A stretch of DNA of 64,000 nucleotides from positions 1-64,000 of the forward strand of contig DPXQ01000114.1 in assembly GCA_003527225.1 (NCBI GenBank), read 5' to 3'. The stretch comes from Rhizobium sp. (GTDB lineage: Bacteria; Pseudomonadota; Alphaproteobacteria; Rhizobiales; Rhizobiaceae). Shown piece after piece: positions 51,469-62,030 of the stretch. Each line of letters opens with the position of its first letter. Positions within the stretch are counted from its first letter, which is position 1. Under the pieces are notes generated by a model, which saw only the letters and a list, made by a program, of their open reading frames with translations, ran no database searches and was not told the DNA's origin. A program made the position numbers and the translations under genes.

Positions 51469-54284
51469 CCGCCCCCGGCTGGATGAAAGGACTGCGCAGA
51501 CTGGCCGAACGCACGGGACGGATCAATTTCTATAGTGTCCTCACGGCCCTTGTCCTGCTGCTGTTGCCGATCGTGCTCCCGGCCTCCGGCTTCCTCCAGG
51601 GCGTCGATCTCAGCCTGTCGGAATGGCGCGCCGCCCAGGCTCCGAGACCGGCCGGCGACCGGTTCGTCTTCATCGCCATCGACAAGCAGAGCCTCGACAA
51701 GATAGGCGTCTGGCCTTGGCCGCGTACCGTCTACGCCGAGGTTGTCGATAAGCTTGCCGATGCCGGCGCCAGCGATATTTTCCTTGATGTCGATTTCAGC
51801 GCCCGTTCGACCCCGGAAGCCGACGCCCGCCTCGCCCGATCCTTGTCCGATGCCGGAGGTGGGGTCGTGCTGCCGGCATTCGTGCAATATCAGAATGCCA
51901 ATCCCGAGCATGAAGCGACGGTCGTTTCTCGCCCGCTCGCGCAGTTCGAAGAGGTCGCCTGGCTGGCCAGCGCGAATGTCGTTCCCGATCCCGACGGGGT
52001 CGTCCGCTCGCTTCCGCTCGGCGTGAAGCTGGATGACACGGTCGTGCCATCCGTTGCTGCCCTGCTTGCCGGAGTGCCCGAGACCCGCACCGGTGAATTC
52101 TCCGTCGATTTCTCCATCTCGCCGGACACCGTTCCGATCTTCTCGGTGGCGGATCTCCTGTCGGGCGCTATCCCCGACGAACGGCTTTCGGACAAATCCG
52201 TCGTGATCGGCGCCTTTGCCACGGAACTGAAGGACATATTCGCGGTTCCGGTCTACGGGCTCCTGAATGGTCCCATGCTCCACATTCTCGGTGCCGAGAC
52301 CCTGCTCCAGGGGCGGGTGCTCAAGCCCCTCGATCCGATGCCCTACGCGCTGGCCCTGGCGGGACTGATCGTACTCTCGATCCGGTCGGTGCGCTCGATC
52401 TCGGGATGGATTCTCCTGCCGCTCCTGTTTCTTACCAGCGCCGGGGCGGAGGCGGCCGCATTCCTTTTGCAGGCGCAGCGGGCTTTCGTCTTGCCGACTG
52501 CGGTCCTGCAGGTGATCCTGGCGGCCGGATTGCTGCTCTACCTTGTCGAAAACGTGGATATCGGCCGCTGGCTCGCCAAACTCGCCCAACTCGAAAGCCG
52601 CAATTCCCAGAAGATGCTGCGCCGGGTGATCGACGATAGTGCCGACGCAGTCATCATCCTGGATCACAAGGGAAAAGTGCTCGAGGCGAGCCGTTCCGCC
52701 GAGGTGATCTTGGGCGCGGATCTCTGCCGCTCGATGTCCGCGGATTTTGCCGAAAACGCCCCGCAACCGATGGCCGCCGCGCTGGAAAAGGCGCGCGGCC
52801 TGCGTGGCAGTACCGCGGCCCTGCCGGTTCCGTTCGAGTTCGCGATTGTCTCGGGCGGTGAGACGAGGGCGTTGGAAGGCCATGTCGCACTTTCGGTCCT
52901 CGAAACCGTGGATGGACCGGACGACGGGCAAGAAAGGCCGTTCGTCGCCTGCATAACCGTGCGCGATATGACCGAGCGCCGCGCCTATGAGGAAAAACTG
53001 AAGAACCTGTCGCAGTTCGACGAACTGTCGGGAGCGCTTCGGCGCGATGAATTGCTGCGGCGTATCGAGGCTGCCAGCATGGACGGGTGGGCCATCTTTG
53101 CCCTCAATCTCCATCGTTTCTCGGCGATCAACACGGTCCTCGGCCGCGCGACGGGCGATTTGCTGCTGCGGGCGGTCACCGTGCGCCTTCAGGACGATGT
53201 CCCCGAAGGCGCATTGATCGGACGCACCGATGGCGACGGCTTCTGTATAGCGGTTCCGGTCGCCATGCTTGGCGCTTCAGCGACCGATTTTGCGGATCGG
53301 GTGATCGCTCTCCTGAGCAAACCCTTCTTCGTGGGAAATTCGGTCGCCGAGATCGGAGCGCGGATCGGTATATACTGCTCCGCCGGCACCCACGAAAGCG
53401 CGGGTCAGCTCGTTGCCGGTGCGGAAGCCGCGCTCGATCGCGCAAGGGCGTCTGCCGGTTCGGGCCACAGCGTCTACGATCCTGAATCTGCCGGGCGGCA
53501 GTTACGGGCGCTGGCGCTCGAGGCGGAAATGAAGGCAGCGCTGGAGAGCCGGCAGTTCTTTGTCCTCTATCAGCCGCAGGTCGATCTTGCGAGCGGCGAA
53601 ATCATCGGCGCCGAAGCGCTGGTCCGCTGGAAGCATCCCGAACACGGCGTCATCCCGCCGCTGGAATTCATCGAGATCGCCGAGGCAAGCGGTTTCGTAT
53701 GCCAACTCGGCGCGTGGGTGCTGGAGGAAGCGTGCCGGGCCGCTTCGGCATGGCCCGGCCACATGACCGTGGCGGTGAATGTCTCTCCGCTGCAGTTCGT
53801 CCGCAGCGATGTCGTCGCCGCCGTCCAGCATGCATTGCAGCTCTCTGGTCTTGCGCCTGATCGCCTCCATCTGGAAATCACCGAATCGGCCTTCCTCGAT
53901 GCATCCGATGTGGTTCTCGGCCAGCTTTCGGCGCTTCGCGTGCTCGGCGTGAAGATCGCGCTCGACGATTTCGGGACCGGCTATTCGTCGCTGAGCTATA
54001 TCGCCAAGTTTCCCCTCGACAGGATCAAGATCGACCAGGCCTTCGTGCGCCATGTCGCGAGCGACCAGGCCAGCCGGAATATCGTCTGCGCCATCAAGGC
54101 GCTTGCCTCCGGTCTCGGCGCGAAGGTGGTCTGCGAAGGGATCGAAGGCGAGGCCGAATGGCGCCAGCTCGCCAGCATGGGCTGCGAGGAAGGGCAGGGC
54201 TATTATTTCGGCAAACCCCAGTCGGGCGAGGATATCCTGAATTTGGTCGCCGGCCCGCCAGCGAAGTGGCGGGCCCAGGCATGA
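51465..54284 (+). CDS. CHASE2-PAS-GGDEF-EAL signalling protein
   Basis: 939 residues. One N-terminal span (24-42), a CHASE2 extracellular sensor (45 to about 290), three further spans (about 290-362), PAS (about 385-500), GGDEF (about 510-675) and EAL (about 685-930). The GGDEF site reads RTDGDGFC, so the cyclase is probably dead. The EAL domain keeps EALVRW, NVSPLQF, EITESAF, DDFGTGYSSLSYI and DRIKIDQ, so it should hydrolyse cyclic di-GMP. Translationally coupled to the FecR protein, whose periplasmic part may signal to CHASE2. Confidence 0.9.
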   Translation: MTAPGWMKGLRRLAERTGRINFYSVLTALVLLLLPIVLPASGFLQGVDLSLSEWRAAQAPRPAGDRFVFIAIDKQSLDKIGVWPWPRTVYAEVVDKLADAGASDIFLDVDFSARSTPEADARLARSLSDAGGGVVLPAFVQYQNANPEHEATVVSRPLAQFEEVAWLASANVVPDPDGVVRSLPLGVKLDDTVVPSVAALLAGVPETRTGEFSVDFSISPDTVPIFSVADLLSGAIPDERLSDKSVVIGAFATELKDIFAVPVYGLLNGPMLHILGAETLLQGRVLKPLDPMPYALALAGLIVLSIRSVRSISGWILLPLLFLTSAGAEAAAFLLQAQRAFVLPTAVLQVILAAGLLLYLVENVDIGRWLAKLAQLESRNSQKMLRRVIDDSADAVIILDHKGKVLEASRSAEVILGADLCRSMSADFAENAPQPMAAALEKARGLRGSTAALPVPFEFAIVSGGETRALEGHVALSVLETVDGPDDGQERPFVACITVRDMTERRAYEEKLKNLSQFDELSGALRRDELLRRIEAASMDGWAIFALNLHRFSAINTVLGRATGDLLLRAVTVRLQDDVPEGALIGRTDGDGFCIAVPVAMLGASATDFADRVIALLSKPFFVGNSVAEIGARIGIYCSAGTHESAGQLVAGAEAALDRARASAGSGHSVYDPESAGRQLRALALEAEMKAALESRQFFVLYQPQVDLASGEIIGAEALVRWKHPEHGVIPPLEFIEIAEASGFVCQLGAWVLEEACRAASAWPGHMTVAVNVSPLQFVRSDVVAAVQHALQLSGLAPDRLHLEITESAFLDASDVVLGQLSALRVLGVKIALDDFGTGYSSLSYIAKFPLDRIKIDQAFVRHVASDQASRNIVCAIKALASGLGAKVVCEGIEGEAEWRQLASMGCEEGQGYYFGKPQSGEDILNLVAGPPAKWRAQA

Positions 54285-54290
54285 CTGTGT

Positions 54291-55061
54291 TCAGCCTCGG
54301 CTGATCGAGACCCCGCCATCGACAAGAAATGCGCTGCCGGTGACGAAGCTTGCTGAGTCCGAAGCCAAATGCAGGACGGATCGCGCGATCTCCTCGGGCT
54401 TTGCGATGCGCTTCAACGCATGCAGCCCTTCGACAAAGGCGCGCGTTTCCGGCGTGGCACCCGGCGCGTTGACGAAGTTCGACGGAGTGTCGGTTCCCCC
54501 GGGGAGGACGGCATTGACCCGGACGGCCCTGGAGCCGAGTTCGGCCGCAAGCACCTGAACGAGCCCGATCAATCCGGACTTGGCGGCGGCGTAGGCTGCG
54601 AGGCCCGGCATTCCGGCGCTGTAGCCGACAAAGGTCGAGGTGAAGATGAGCGAGCCGCCGCCCCGTTCGGCCATGGCCGGCGCCTGATATTTCGCGCCGA
54701 GGAATGCGCTCGTCAGGTTCGTGTCGAGCGCATCGCGCCATCCGGCGAGAGATAGATCGGAGATGTTCCCCATCTCGCCGACCGAGCCGGCATTGTTGAA
54801 GGATATGTCGAGGCCGCCATAGCGGCCTACCGCCGTGTCGACCAGTTCCTTCGCGTGGGCTTCATCGCGCACGTCGCCTGGCACGGCAAAGGCTTCCCCG
54901 CCAGCCGCCGCGATTTCGTCGACCAAAGCGTCGAGTTCCGCCGTTCGGCGACCCGCGACGACGAGCTTTGCACCCTCGCTTGCGAACAGTTTGGCCGTGG
55001 CATAGCCGATACCCGAGCTTGCGCCGGTCACGATCGCCACCTTGTTTTCCAGACTACCCAT
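54291..55061 (-). CDS. Short-chain dehydrogenase/reductase
   Basis: 256 residues: VTGASSGIGYATAKLFASEGAK (NADP site), SFNNAGSVG, Ser in FTSTFVGYS and the YAAAK catalytic motif in GLAAYAAAKSGLIGL. Typical classical SDR; substrate unknown. The gene converges with the CHASE2 gene (7 bp between stops). Confidence 0.9.
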   Translation of the reverse strand: MGSLENKVAIVTGASSGIGYATAKLFASEGAKLVVAGRRTAELDALVDEIAAAGGEAFAVPGDVRDEAHAKELVDTAVGRYGGLDISFNNAGSVGEMGNISDLSLAGWRDALDTNLTSAFLGAKYQAPAMAERGGGSLIFTSTFVGYSAGMPGLAAYAAAKSGLIGLVQVLAAELGSRAVRVNAVLPGGTDTPSNFVNAPGATPETRAFVEGLHALKRIAKPEEIARSVLHLASDSASFVTGSAFLVDGGVSISRG

Positions 55062-55189
55062 TTGATCCTCCTGTTTTCGATCAGAACGTGGAGGTCATTA
55101 TTTTCAACTTCGGGTTGGCGCAGCCACCCGTTTCCTGCCGGTCGCAATCGGCCCGGATCAAGCCATGGGCGGGCAGGCCCGCTTTACCC

Positions 55190-55435
55190 TCATGTCCGGA
55201 TAGCGATGCCTGCCTCCATCGCGGCCTCGATGAAGGCGCGGCGCGCATCCTCGTCGCTCTTCTTGCCGGCGACCACGTCCATGCAGACGAGAAGCGCCTT
55301 GTCGAGAGCGGGTCCTTCCTCAGTCGGCCAGTCCTCGATCATCGCCCAGGAGGCGGCCTCGGTGCTGTCGATCGTCACGTCGCTGCCGTCTTCGCCGAGC
55401 GCGAGGGTGACGGGGTTCTTCCAGGGCTTGTTCAT
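55190..55435 (-). CDS. DUF982 protein
   Basis: 81 residues: KPWKNPVTLALGEDGSDVTIDSTEAASWAMIEDWPTEEGPALDKALLVCMDVVAGKKSDEDARRAFIEAAMEAGI. This matches DUF982, found almost only in Rhizobiales, with no known function. Start ATG at 55435. Upstream DNA to the Tam gene (100 bp) holds no gene. Confidence 0.85.
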   Translation of the reverse strand: MNKPWKNPVTLALGEDGSDVTIDSTEAASWAMIEDWPTEEGPALDKALLVCMDVVAGKKSDEDARRAFIEAAMEAGIAIRT

Positions 55436-55534
55436 TGGAGCAGACTTTCAATGGTATGTTGGTTCGGATCAGGCGATGCGCCTGCGCCGTAACCGGGATG
55501 TATCCCAAAACCCGCTTGATCAAAAACGGATACT

Positions 55535-56305
55535 CTAGCCCTTCACCGCCACGACGAAGAGTCGGGGAAACCTGAGCAAGACGCGTCCGTCGGCCATGGG
55601 CGGGTAGGCCTGTCTGATGCGGGCGGTGTAGTCGGAGAGGAAGGCCGGCGCGTGTTCGGGGCCGGCGGCGTCGAGATAGGGGCGAAGCCCCGTGCCCTTC
55701 ACCCATTCGACGATCGCCTCGGCATTCTCCATCGGGTGGTAGTAGATCGTGTGCCATATGTCGACGCGGGACGCCTTCTGAGAAAGCTGCTCGAGATAGG
55801 CGGCGGGCGAGGGGAGCGGCGCGCGCCTGATCCGTCCGCCGGCAAAGGCTCGGGCCCATGGGCCGGCAGCGCCCGTCACCTCCATGGCAAGATGGCTCGG
55901 CTCGCCGAGATTGTCCGGCATCTGCACGGCGAAAACGCCGCCCGGCGCCAGATGGTCGAGCCAGTCTTCCATCAGCGAGAGATGGTCCGGCAGCCATTGC
56001 AGTACGGCATTGGCATAGAGCAGGTCCGCCGGCGCATCGGGCCGCCAGCTTGCGAGGTCGGCCTGCGCGAAAGGCGTGTGCGGCAGGCGTGCGCGTGCTT
56101 TCTCCAGCATGTCGGCATCGCTGTCGAGGCCGGTGACGGCCTGCTGCCCGAAGCGCTCGATCAGGAGTTCGGTCGAATTGCCCGGACCGCAGCCGAGATC
56201 ATGGACCCGCGCCGCCTCGTCCAGCGGCACATGCGCCAGGAGATCGCGGGCAGGCCTCGTCCGCTCGTCCTCGAATTTCAGATACTGGGTTGCGGACCAG
56301 GCCAT
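55535..56305 (-). CDS. tam: Trans-aconitate 2-methyltransferase
   Basis: 256 residues, SAM-dependent. [19 protein letters not shown] (SAM site), [57 protein letters not shown] and RFPRLFVVA are Tam features. It methylates trans-aconitate, an aconitase inhibitor. Start at 56305 ([23 protein letters not shown]). It starts 4 bp after the stop of the haloacid dehalogenase gene. Confidence 0.9.
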   Translation of the reverse strand: MAWSATQYLKFEDERTRPARDLLAHVPLDEAARVHDLGCGPGNSTELLIERFGQQAVTGLDSDADMLEKARARLPHTPFAQADLASWRPDAPADLLYANAVLQWLPDHLSLMEDWLDHLAPGGVFAVQMPDNLGEPSHLAMEVTGAAGPWARAFAGGRIRRAPLPSPAAYLEQLSQKASRVDIWHTIYYHPMENAEAIVEWVKGTGLRPYLDAAGPEHAPAFLSDYTARIRQAYPPMADGRVLLRFPRLFVVAVKG

Positions 56306-56309
56306 CGCT

Positions 56310-56960
56310 TCAAAGGCTCTCCAGCGAGGGCAGGATGAGGTCCGGGCCGAGATCGGCATATTCGTCCGGCATGCGGCTGCGGTTGACCCAGACGGTGCGG
56401 AAGCCGAACTTCTTCGCCCCGGCAATGTCCCAGCGGTTCGACGACTGGAAGGAGACCGCGTTGGGATAGAGCCGGTAAGCGGTGGTGACCATCTCGTAGA
56501 CGGCGGGGGCCGTCTTGTAGGCCTTCAGCGCATCGCACGAGAAGACGTCGTCGATCACGGTGTCCAGCGCGGCGTTCTTGACCGCCGCCGCCAGCATTGC
56601 CGGCGAGCCGTTGGAGAGAATGGCGACCTTCGCCCTGCGGCTCTTGAGTTCCTTCAGGACTGCCGGCACCTCTGGGTAGCAGTCGAGCGTCCAGTAGGCG
56701 TCGAGCAGATCCGCCCTCAAATTTCGATCGATACTCGGAAAACGCTCGAAGGCGTAGTCGAGCGCTTCCTCGGTGAGCATCCAGAAATCCCGGTAGGCGC
56801 CCATGAGGGTCCTGACCCAGGAATATTCGAGCTGCTTGGCCCGCCACATATCGGAAAAGATTTGGTGTTCGGGTCCGGCCCGCTCCGCATGACGGCGCAC
56901 TGCCGCGTGGACGTCGAACAGCGTGCCATAGGCATCGAAAACATAGGCCGCCATGGACAT
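56310..56960 (-). CDS. Type II haloacid dehalogenase
   Basis: 216 residues of the HAD superfamily: [15 protein letters not shown] (nucleophile Asp in the FDAYGT motif), [11 protein letters not shown], and [22 protein letters not shown]. The length and FDAYGT site match L-2-haloacid dehalogenases, which release halide from 2-halo acids. The Tam gene follows after 4 bp; the pair is probably one operon. Confidence 0.9.
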   Translation of the reverse strand: MSMAAYVFDAYGTLFDVHAAVRRHAERAGPEHQIFSDMWRAKQLEYSWVRTLMGAYRDFWMLTEEALDYAFERFPSIDRNLRADLLDAYWTLDCYPEVPAVLKELKSRRAKVAILSNGSPAMLAAAVKNAALDTVIDDVFSCDALKAYKTAPAVYEMVTTAYRLYPNAVSFQSSNRWDIAGAKKFGFRTVWVNRSRMPDEYADLGPDLILPSLESL

Positions 56961-57034
56961 CGTTCCTCCTTCGATCGAGTCCTAGTGTCATAAGATGAGG
57001 GCGACCGCTCGGCAAGGGCGCCATTCGGCTCGGA

Positions 57035-58264
57035 TCAGCGCGTGGCCGCCTCCTCGATCCGCGGCCCGGTGATATGGCGGTCGATTTCGGTCAGCGCCCG
57101 GTCGACATGCCCCTCGAAGACGAGGGTTGCTTCCTCCGCGACGATAGTGATCGTCGGCGTCCCGTAGATGCGCACGTGTAGCGATTGGGAGAGACCCTCG
57201 TCGAGGCCGCGGCCGAGGAGATCCATATAGCGTGTCCCGTGGCCGGTGATCGCAATCGGCATGTTTTCGCACAGGCTCAGCATCCGCGAGAGGCCCTGGC
57301 CGAGCGCCAGGCCCGCCTGCCGGAAGGCATATTCCGACATGCGATGGCCCTGCCGGGCCCGAAGCGCGATCTTGTCCATCTCGGCCAGCGGCACGAACTT
57401 GGCGGGAATGGTGTCGGGCGGCACTTCGAAAGCGGTGCGAAGAATGCCGTAGAAGCCGGCCGAGGCCTCGACGCAGCCGAACGAGCCGCAGCGGCAGAGC
57501 TTGCCGTCCGCCGCGTTCAGCATATGGCCGAAATTGGGGGCGCTGACCTCGAGTTCGCCCGAATGCCCGCGCCGCGCGATGCCAAGGCCGATGCTGTGTC
57601 CGAGCGACAGTGTGGCGAGCGCATGGAAGGGGCGGTCCGCATCCTTGTCGGCACGAAGCGCCAGCGCATGGGCGACGAGCAGCGTCTCGTTGTTGAGCCT
57701 GATCCGCGTTGCGGGCGAGACCGGGAGCGAGGCGGCAAAGTCGATCTCCTGGCGGCCGAAGACCGGCGACCACAATAGTCGCGATCCGGTCGCATCGACA
57801 AGGCCCTTGCTGCTGATCGAGATTGCGGCGATCCGGGCCGGGTCGAGCCGGGAGCGGAATGCCAGCCGCGCCAGCGCATCGCGAAAACCGGTGACGAATT
57901 GCTCCGCGGAGGAGGCCGCGTGATCGCGCGGTTCCTCGAAACGGTCGATCAGCGTGCCGGTGTAGTCGGCCAGCGAATACTGGACATTGTCGGAGGATAT
58001 CCTGACCGCGATCAGGTAGCAGTAGTCGCGTTTTCGGCCAAAGAGCACGCGCGGGCGCCCGCGGCTTCCCGACACCTGCTGTTCGTGCCGCTCGATCGCG
58101 CCCATGCGCTCGAGTTCGGCTGTGATGGCGGAGACGGTTGCGGAAGCCAGATGGGTGGAAGCGGCGATGTCCGTGTGGGCAAGCGGTCCGTGTCGCCGGA
58201 GCGATGACAGCACGAGCGCGCTGTTTTGCTGACGCACCATTTCGGTGCTGGATTTCGTCAGCAT
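57035..58264 (-). CDS. ROK-family repressor (XylR-like)
   Basis: 409 residues. N-terminal winged helix ([45 protein letters not shown]), then a ROK domain with the zinc motif [11 protein letters not shown] and GRPRVL near the start. It is divergent from the sugar-binding protein gene xylF; a perfect 10-1-10 palindrome between them is the likely operator. The ROK domain binds sugar, so it acts as a sugar-released repressor. Start at 58264 (MLTKSSTEM). Confidence 0.9.
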   Translation of the reverse strand: MLTKSSTEMVRQQNSALVLSSLRRHGPLAHTDIAASTHLASATVSAITAELERMGAIERHEQQVSGSRGRPRVLFGRKRDYCYLIAVRISSDNVQYSLADYTGTLIDRFEEPRDHAASSAEQFVTGFRDALARLAFRSRLDPARIAAISISSKGLVDATGSRLLWSPVFGRQEIDFAASLPVSPATRIRLNNETLLVAHALALRADKDADRPFHALATLSLGHSIGLGIARRGHSGELEVSAPNFGHMLNAADGKLCRCGSFGCVEASAGFYGILRTAFEVPPDTIPAKFVPLAEMDKIALRARQGHRMSEYAFRQAGLALGQGLSRMLSLCENMPIAITGHGTRYMDLLGRGLDEGLSQSLHVRIYGTPTITIVAEEATLVFEGHVDRALTEIDRHITGPRIEEAATR

Positions 58265-58382
58265 GGCAGCGGTCCGGTCATGGCGTTCGTTCGCAACACA
58301 TGCTTCTCCCAAAGCATTCGCCCGGCTGCTTTGCAAGCCCTCCACAGGCGATGTTGACAGCTATGGATTCTTCTGACACTTA

Positions 58383-58403
58383 TTTTCTCGACTGTCGAGA
58401 AAA
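58383..58403. promoter_or_regulatory. Candidate ROK operator, 10-1-10 palindrome
   Basis: TTTTCTCGAC (58383-58392), T, GTCGAGAAAA (58394-58403): perfect. It lies 104 bp upstream of the xylF start in the divergent region shared with the ROK gene. The assignment to this regulator is inferred from position. Confidence 0.7.
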
Positions 58404-58506
58404 ACCATGGGCACTGAGGCCGGGGCATGCGACAGTAGTTTTTCGAGGGTCGTCCGGGCGGGAGGGAGTTCCGCTCGACGGCCTGCATCCAACTGGGAGG
58501 GTAATT

Positions 58507-59547
58507 ATGAAATCCGTGTTGAAGCTGATGGCGTGCGCCGCCGTCATCACCAGCCTGCATACCGTCGCCAACGCCAAGGACCTCGTGGTCGGCGTGTCCT
58601 GGTCGAACTTCCAGGAAGAGCGCTGGAAGACCGACGAAGCCGCCATCAAGAAGGCACTCGAAGCCTCCGGCGACAAGTATATTTCCGCCGACGCGCAGTC
58701 CTCGGCCGCCAAGCAGCTGACCGACGTCGAGAGCCTGATCGCCCAGGGAGCAAACGCCCTGATCGTTCTCGCCCAGGACAGTGACGCCATCGGTCCGGCC
58801 ATCGAAAAGGCCGCTGCCGAAGGCATTCCGGTCGTCGGCTATGACCGTCTCATCGAAAATCCGGCCGCCTTCTACATCACCTTCGACAACAAGGAAGTCG
58901 GCCGCATGCAGGCCCGCGAAGTGTTCAAGGTGAAGCCGGAAGGCAATTACGTCTTCATCAAGGGCAATTCCGCCGACCCGAATGCCGACTTCCTGTTCTC
59001 CGGGCAGATGGAAGTGCTGAAGGAAGCCATCGACGCCGGCAAGATCAAGAATGTCGGCGAAGCCTATACCGACGGCTGGAAGCCGGAAAACGCGCAGAAG
59101 AACATGGAGCAGTTCCTGACCGCCAACGACAACAAGGTCGACGCGGTCGTCGCCTCCAACGACGGCACTGCCGGCGGGGCAATCGCTGCGCTCTCGGCCC
59201 AAGGCCTTGCCGGCTCGGTACCGGTCTCCGGGCAGGACGCCGACTTCGCGGCGCTGAACCGTGTCGCGCTCGGCACCCAGACCGTTTCCGTCTGGAAGGA
59301 CAGCCGGGAACTCGGCAAGCGTGCGGCTGAAATCGCCGCTGCTCTTGCCGGCGGCAAGACGATGGACGAGATCGAGGGCATGACGACCTTCAACGGCGGC
59401 CCGAAGGGTGTCGAAATGAAGTCCGTCTTCCTTGCTCCGCTGCCGATCACCAAGGATAATCTCAACGTCGTCATCGACGCCGGCTGGATTTCCAAGGAAG
59501 CCGCTTGCCAGGGCGTTGCCGCCGGCTCCGTCGCAGCTTGCAATTGA
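58507..59547 (+). CDS. xylF: Sugar ABC transporter substrate-binding protein (XylF type)
   Basis: 346 residues with a Sec signal ([18 protein letters not shown]) and a periplasmic-binding domain: [88 protein letters not shown]. These are D-xylose-binding-like sequences. GGGAGGG precedes the ATG. First gene of xylF-H-G; a hairpin after it separates it from xylH, as often seen where binding protein is needed in excess. Confidence 0.92.
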   Translation: MKSVLKLMACAAVITSLHTVANAKDLVVGVSWSNFQEERWKTDEAAIKKALEASGDKYISADAQSSAAKQLTDVESLIAQGANALIVLAQDSDAIGPAIEKAAAEGIPVVGYDRLIENPAAFYITFDNKEVGRMQAREVFKVKPEGNYVFIKGNSADPNADFLFSGQMEVLKEAIDAGKIKNVGEAYTDGWKPENAQKNMEQFLTANDNKVDAVVASNDGTAGGAIAALSAQGLAGSVPVSGQDADFAALNRVALGTQTVSVWKDSRELGKRAAEIAAALAGGKTMDEIEGMTTFNGGPKGVEMKSVFLAPLPITKDNLNVVIDAGWISKEAACQGVAAGSVAACN

Positions 59548-59583
59548 CACAGGCCTGACGGAACGGCCTCATTGAGCCTCGAA

Positions 59584-59610
59584 GCGTCGCGATCCAGAAG
59601 GTCGCGGCGC
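59584..59610 (+). promoter_or_regulatory. Intercistronic hairpin xylF-xylH
   Basis: GCGTCGCGA (59584-59592) and TCGCGGCGC (59602-59610) pair with one G-T wobble. With no T-run it is more a stabilising hairpin for the xylF mRNA than a terminator. Confidence 0.5.
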
Positions 59611-59709
59611 CTCTTCGGATCGGAGGGGAGGCCCGGCTGCCATTGCCGCGCTTAGGCGCGGTCGGCGCGCCATCGCAAGGGATTACGAAAAGTGGGAGAA
59701 CGGCAAGGC

Positions 59710-61020
59710 ATGGCCGACATCACGAATACCACGCAAGCCAGCCGCGCTCGCGCGGTGGAAAACCCGGTGAAGCGCTTTTTCCGCGCCACCGAAATCGACA
59801 CCCGCCTGCTCGGCATGATCGGCGCCATGGTGGTCATCTGGATCGGCTTCAACATCCTGTCCGGCGGTCTTTTCCTGACCCCGCGAAACCTGTGGAACCT
59901 CTCGGTCCAAACCGCCTCCGTCGCCGTCATGGCGACCGGCATGGTGCTGGTCATCGTCACCCGTAACATCGACCTCTCGGTCGGTTCGGTACTCGGTTTT
60001 GTCGGCATGTTCATGGGCGTGCTGCAAGCGGAACTCCTGCCGCAGATCCTGGGCTTCGATCACCCGTTGACCTGGATTGTCGCGCTTGGCGCCGGCCTCC
60101 TGCTCGGAGCTGCGATCGGCGCCTTTCATGGCGTGATCATAGCCTTTCTCGGCGTACCGTCCTTCATCGTGACGCTCGGCGGCCTGCTCGTCTGGCGTGG
60201 CGCCACCTGGTTCGTCACTAGCGGCCGCACGGTTGCTCCGATGGATCAGACCTTCCGCCTCATGGGTGGCGGCACGAACGGCTCGATCGGCGCGACGGCC
60301 AGCTGGATCGTCGGCATCATCGCCTGCCTCGCCATCGTCGCGGCCATAGTTAATTCGCGCAAGCAGCGCCGCCGCTTCGGCTTTCCGCTGCGGCCGATCT
60401 GGGCGGAATATTTCCTCGTCGGCGTCAGTTGCGCGTCCGTCCTGGGCGCCATCGCCGTGGTCAACAGTTATCCCTGGCCGACGGCCATTGCCCGCCGTTT
60501 CGCCGATGCCAATGGCATCGCATGGCCGGAGGGAGGTCTCTTCATCGCCCATGGCCTTGCCATTCCGGTGCTGATGGCCGTCGTCGTCGGCATCGTGATG
60601 ACCTTTATCTCGACCCGGCTTCGCTTCGGCCGCTATGTCTTCGCCATCGGCGGAAATCCGGAGGCCGCCGAACTCGCCGGCATCAAGACCCGCTGGGTCA
60701 CCGTCAAGATCTTCGCGCTGATGGGCATGCTCTGCGCCATCGCCGCGGCCATCTCCACCGCGCGCCTCAACGCCGCGACCAATGCGCAAGGGGAGCTTGA
60801 CGAGCTCTATACGATCGCCGCTGCCGTGATCGGCGGAACGTCGCTCTCGGGCGGCATCGGTACCATCGCCGGCGCCATGCTCGGCGCCCTTGTCATGCAA
60901 TCCCTGCAATCGGGCATGGTGCTCGTCGGTATCGATACGCCGTTCCAGCGCATCGTCGTCGGCGTCGTCCTGGTCGTCGCCGTCTGGCTCGACACCATCT
61001 ACCGCGCGCGCGCCCGATAA
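59710..61020 (+). CDS. xylH: Sugar ABC transporter permease (XylH type)
   Basis: 436 residues, ten or more spans. It has [23 protein letters not shown] and [15 protein letters not shown], then [20 protein letters not shown] and [26 protein letters not shown], signatures of sugar permeases of the RbsC/XylH type. A start at 59710 is preferred; a GTG at 59692 is also possible. xylG follows after 14 bp. Confidence 0.92.
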   Translation: MADITNTTQASRARAVENPVKRFFRATEIDTRLLGMIGAMVVIWIGFNILSGGLFLTPRNLWNLSVQTASVAVMATGMVLVIVTRNIDLSVGSVLGFVGMFMGVLQAELLPQILGFDHPLTWIVALGAGLLLGAAIGAFHGVIIAFLGVPSFIVTLGGLLVWRGATWFVTSGRTVAPMDQTFRLMGGGTNGSIGATASWIVGIIACLAIVAAIVNSRKQRRRFGFPLRPIWAEYFLVGVSCASVLGAIAVVNSYPWPTAIARRFADANGIAWPEGGLFIAHGLAIPVLMAVVVGIVMTFISTRLRFGRYVFAIGGNPEAAELAGIKTRWVTVKIFALMGMLCAIAAAISTARLNAATNAQGELDELYTIAAAVIGGTSLSGGIGTIAGAMLGALVMQSLQSGMVLVGIDTPFQRIVVGVVLVVAVWLDTIYRARAR

Positions 61021-61034
61021 GAGGAGTACGGACC

Positions 61035-61820
61035 ATGAATGACAAACGCACTCCGCTCGTGGAAATGAAGAATATTTCCATCGCATTCGGCGGTATTCAC
61101 GCCGTCGACAACGCCTCCGTCGATCTCTATCCCGGCGAGGTGGTCGCCCTGCTCGGCCATAACGGGGCGGGCAAGTCGACGCTGATCAAGATCCTGTCGG
61201 GCGCCTATCGCCGCGACGAGGGCGAGATCCTGATCGACGGCGAGCCGGCCGACATCGCCAATCCGCGCGACGCCAAGAAATACGGCATCGAGACGATCTA
61301 CCAGACGCTCGCCGTCGCCGACAATGTCGACGCCGCCGCCAATCTCTATCTCGGCCGGGAACTTCGCACCTCCTGGGGCACGCTCGACGATGTCGCCATG
61401 GAAGCCAAGGCGCGCGAGGTGATGGGGCGGTTGAACCCGAACTTCCAGCGCTTCAAGGAGCCGGTGAAGGCGCTTTCGGGCGGCCAGCGCCAGTCGGTCG
61501 CGATCGCGCGCGCCATCCTGTTCGACGCCCGCATCCTCATCATGGACGAGCCGACGGCCGCACTTGGACCTCAGGAAACCGCGCAGGTCGGAGAACTGAT
61601 CATGCAGCTGAAAAGGGAAGGCATCGGCATCTTCCTGATCAGCCACGATATCCACGACGTCTTCGATCTCGCCGACCGCGTCTTCGTCATGAAGAACGGC
61701 AAGGTGGTCGGCGAGGCGCGCACGAAGGACGTCACCAAGGACGAGGTGCTAGGCATGATCATCCTCGGCAAATGCCCGCCAGGGGCCATTCCGGGGCCGG
61801 GAGCCATGCAGACGGCTTGA
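61035..61820 (+). CDS. xylG: Sugar ABC transporter ATPase, single domain (XylG type)
   Basis: 261 residues. One ATPase domain: [19 protein letters not shown] (Walker A), [18 protein letters not shown] (signature), [14 protein letters not shown] (Walker B), and [23 protein letters not shown] (H-loop). Enteric XylG is about 500 residues with two domains; the half-size form is common in rhizobial sugar uptake systems and would dimerise. GAGGAG precedes the ATG. xylA/xylB are not in the window. Confidence 0.92.
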   Translation: MNDKRTPLVEMKNISIAFGGIHAVDNASVDLYPGEVVALLGHNGAGKSTLIKILSGAYRRDEGEILIDGEPADIANPRDAKKYGIETIYQTLAVADNVDAAANLYLGRELRTSWGTLDDVAMEAKAREVMGRLNPNFQRFKEPVKALSGGQRQSVAIARAILFDARILIMDEPTAALGPQETAQVGELIMQLKREGIGIFLISHDIHDVFDLADRVFVMKNGKVVGEARTKDVTKDEVLGMIILGKCPPGAIPGPGAMQTA

Positions 61821-61834
61821 GGCTAAAACTCGAG

Positions 61835-61895
61835 AGGGGCTCGCCGCCCCTTCACCCTGACCCGTCCTTCAGGCCCCCGCCTTGGGGAGGGGAGT
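61835..61895. repeat. G/C hairpins after xylG
   Basis: AGGGGC-loop-GCCCCT (61835-61851) followed by further CCCGCC/GGGGAGGGG-type stems. This kind of repeat ends many rhizobial units; here it lies 14 bp after the xylG stop and may terminate the operon. Confidence 0.5.
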
Positions 61896-61969
61896 TATCG
61901 TTCGCCACCAGGTGGCAATTGCCACCAAAGGGAAAATCAGTTCATTTGGCGGAAGTGCTGCCGGATTAC

Positions 61970-62021
61970 GTTCCCAATCTGGAAACTTTCTGCTTGTTTC
62001 CAAATTGGGAACTTGTTATAT
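61970..62021 (+). promoter_or_regulatory. HigBA promoter with two operators
   Basis: GTTCCCAATCTGGAAAC (61970-61986) and GTTTCCAAATTGGGAAC (61996-62012) are inverted copies of each other (16 of 17) and each is nearly palindromic. TTGTTT (61994-61999), 16 bp and TTATAT (62016-62021) form the promoter. Two HigA dimers could cover it. Confidence 0.7.
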
Positions 62022-62030
62022 GGGTGAACG

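Noticed and set aside
50751..53114. A 787-codon minus-strand frame across the FecR tail and CHASE2 gene
   Set aside because: Its Pro-Phe-Leu repeats are the reverse complement of the Gly-Asn repeat; no start signal or domain.
59683..61086. A 467-codon minus-strand frame across xylH
   Set aside because: Asp/Gly/His-rich shadow of a membrane protein gene; xylH motifs on the plus strand are unambiguous.
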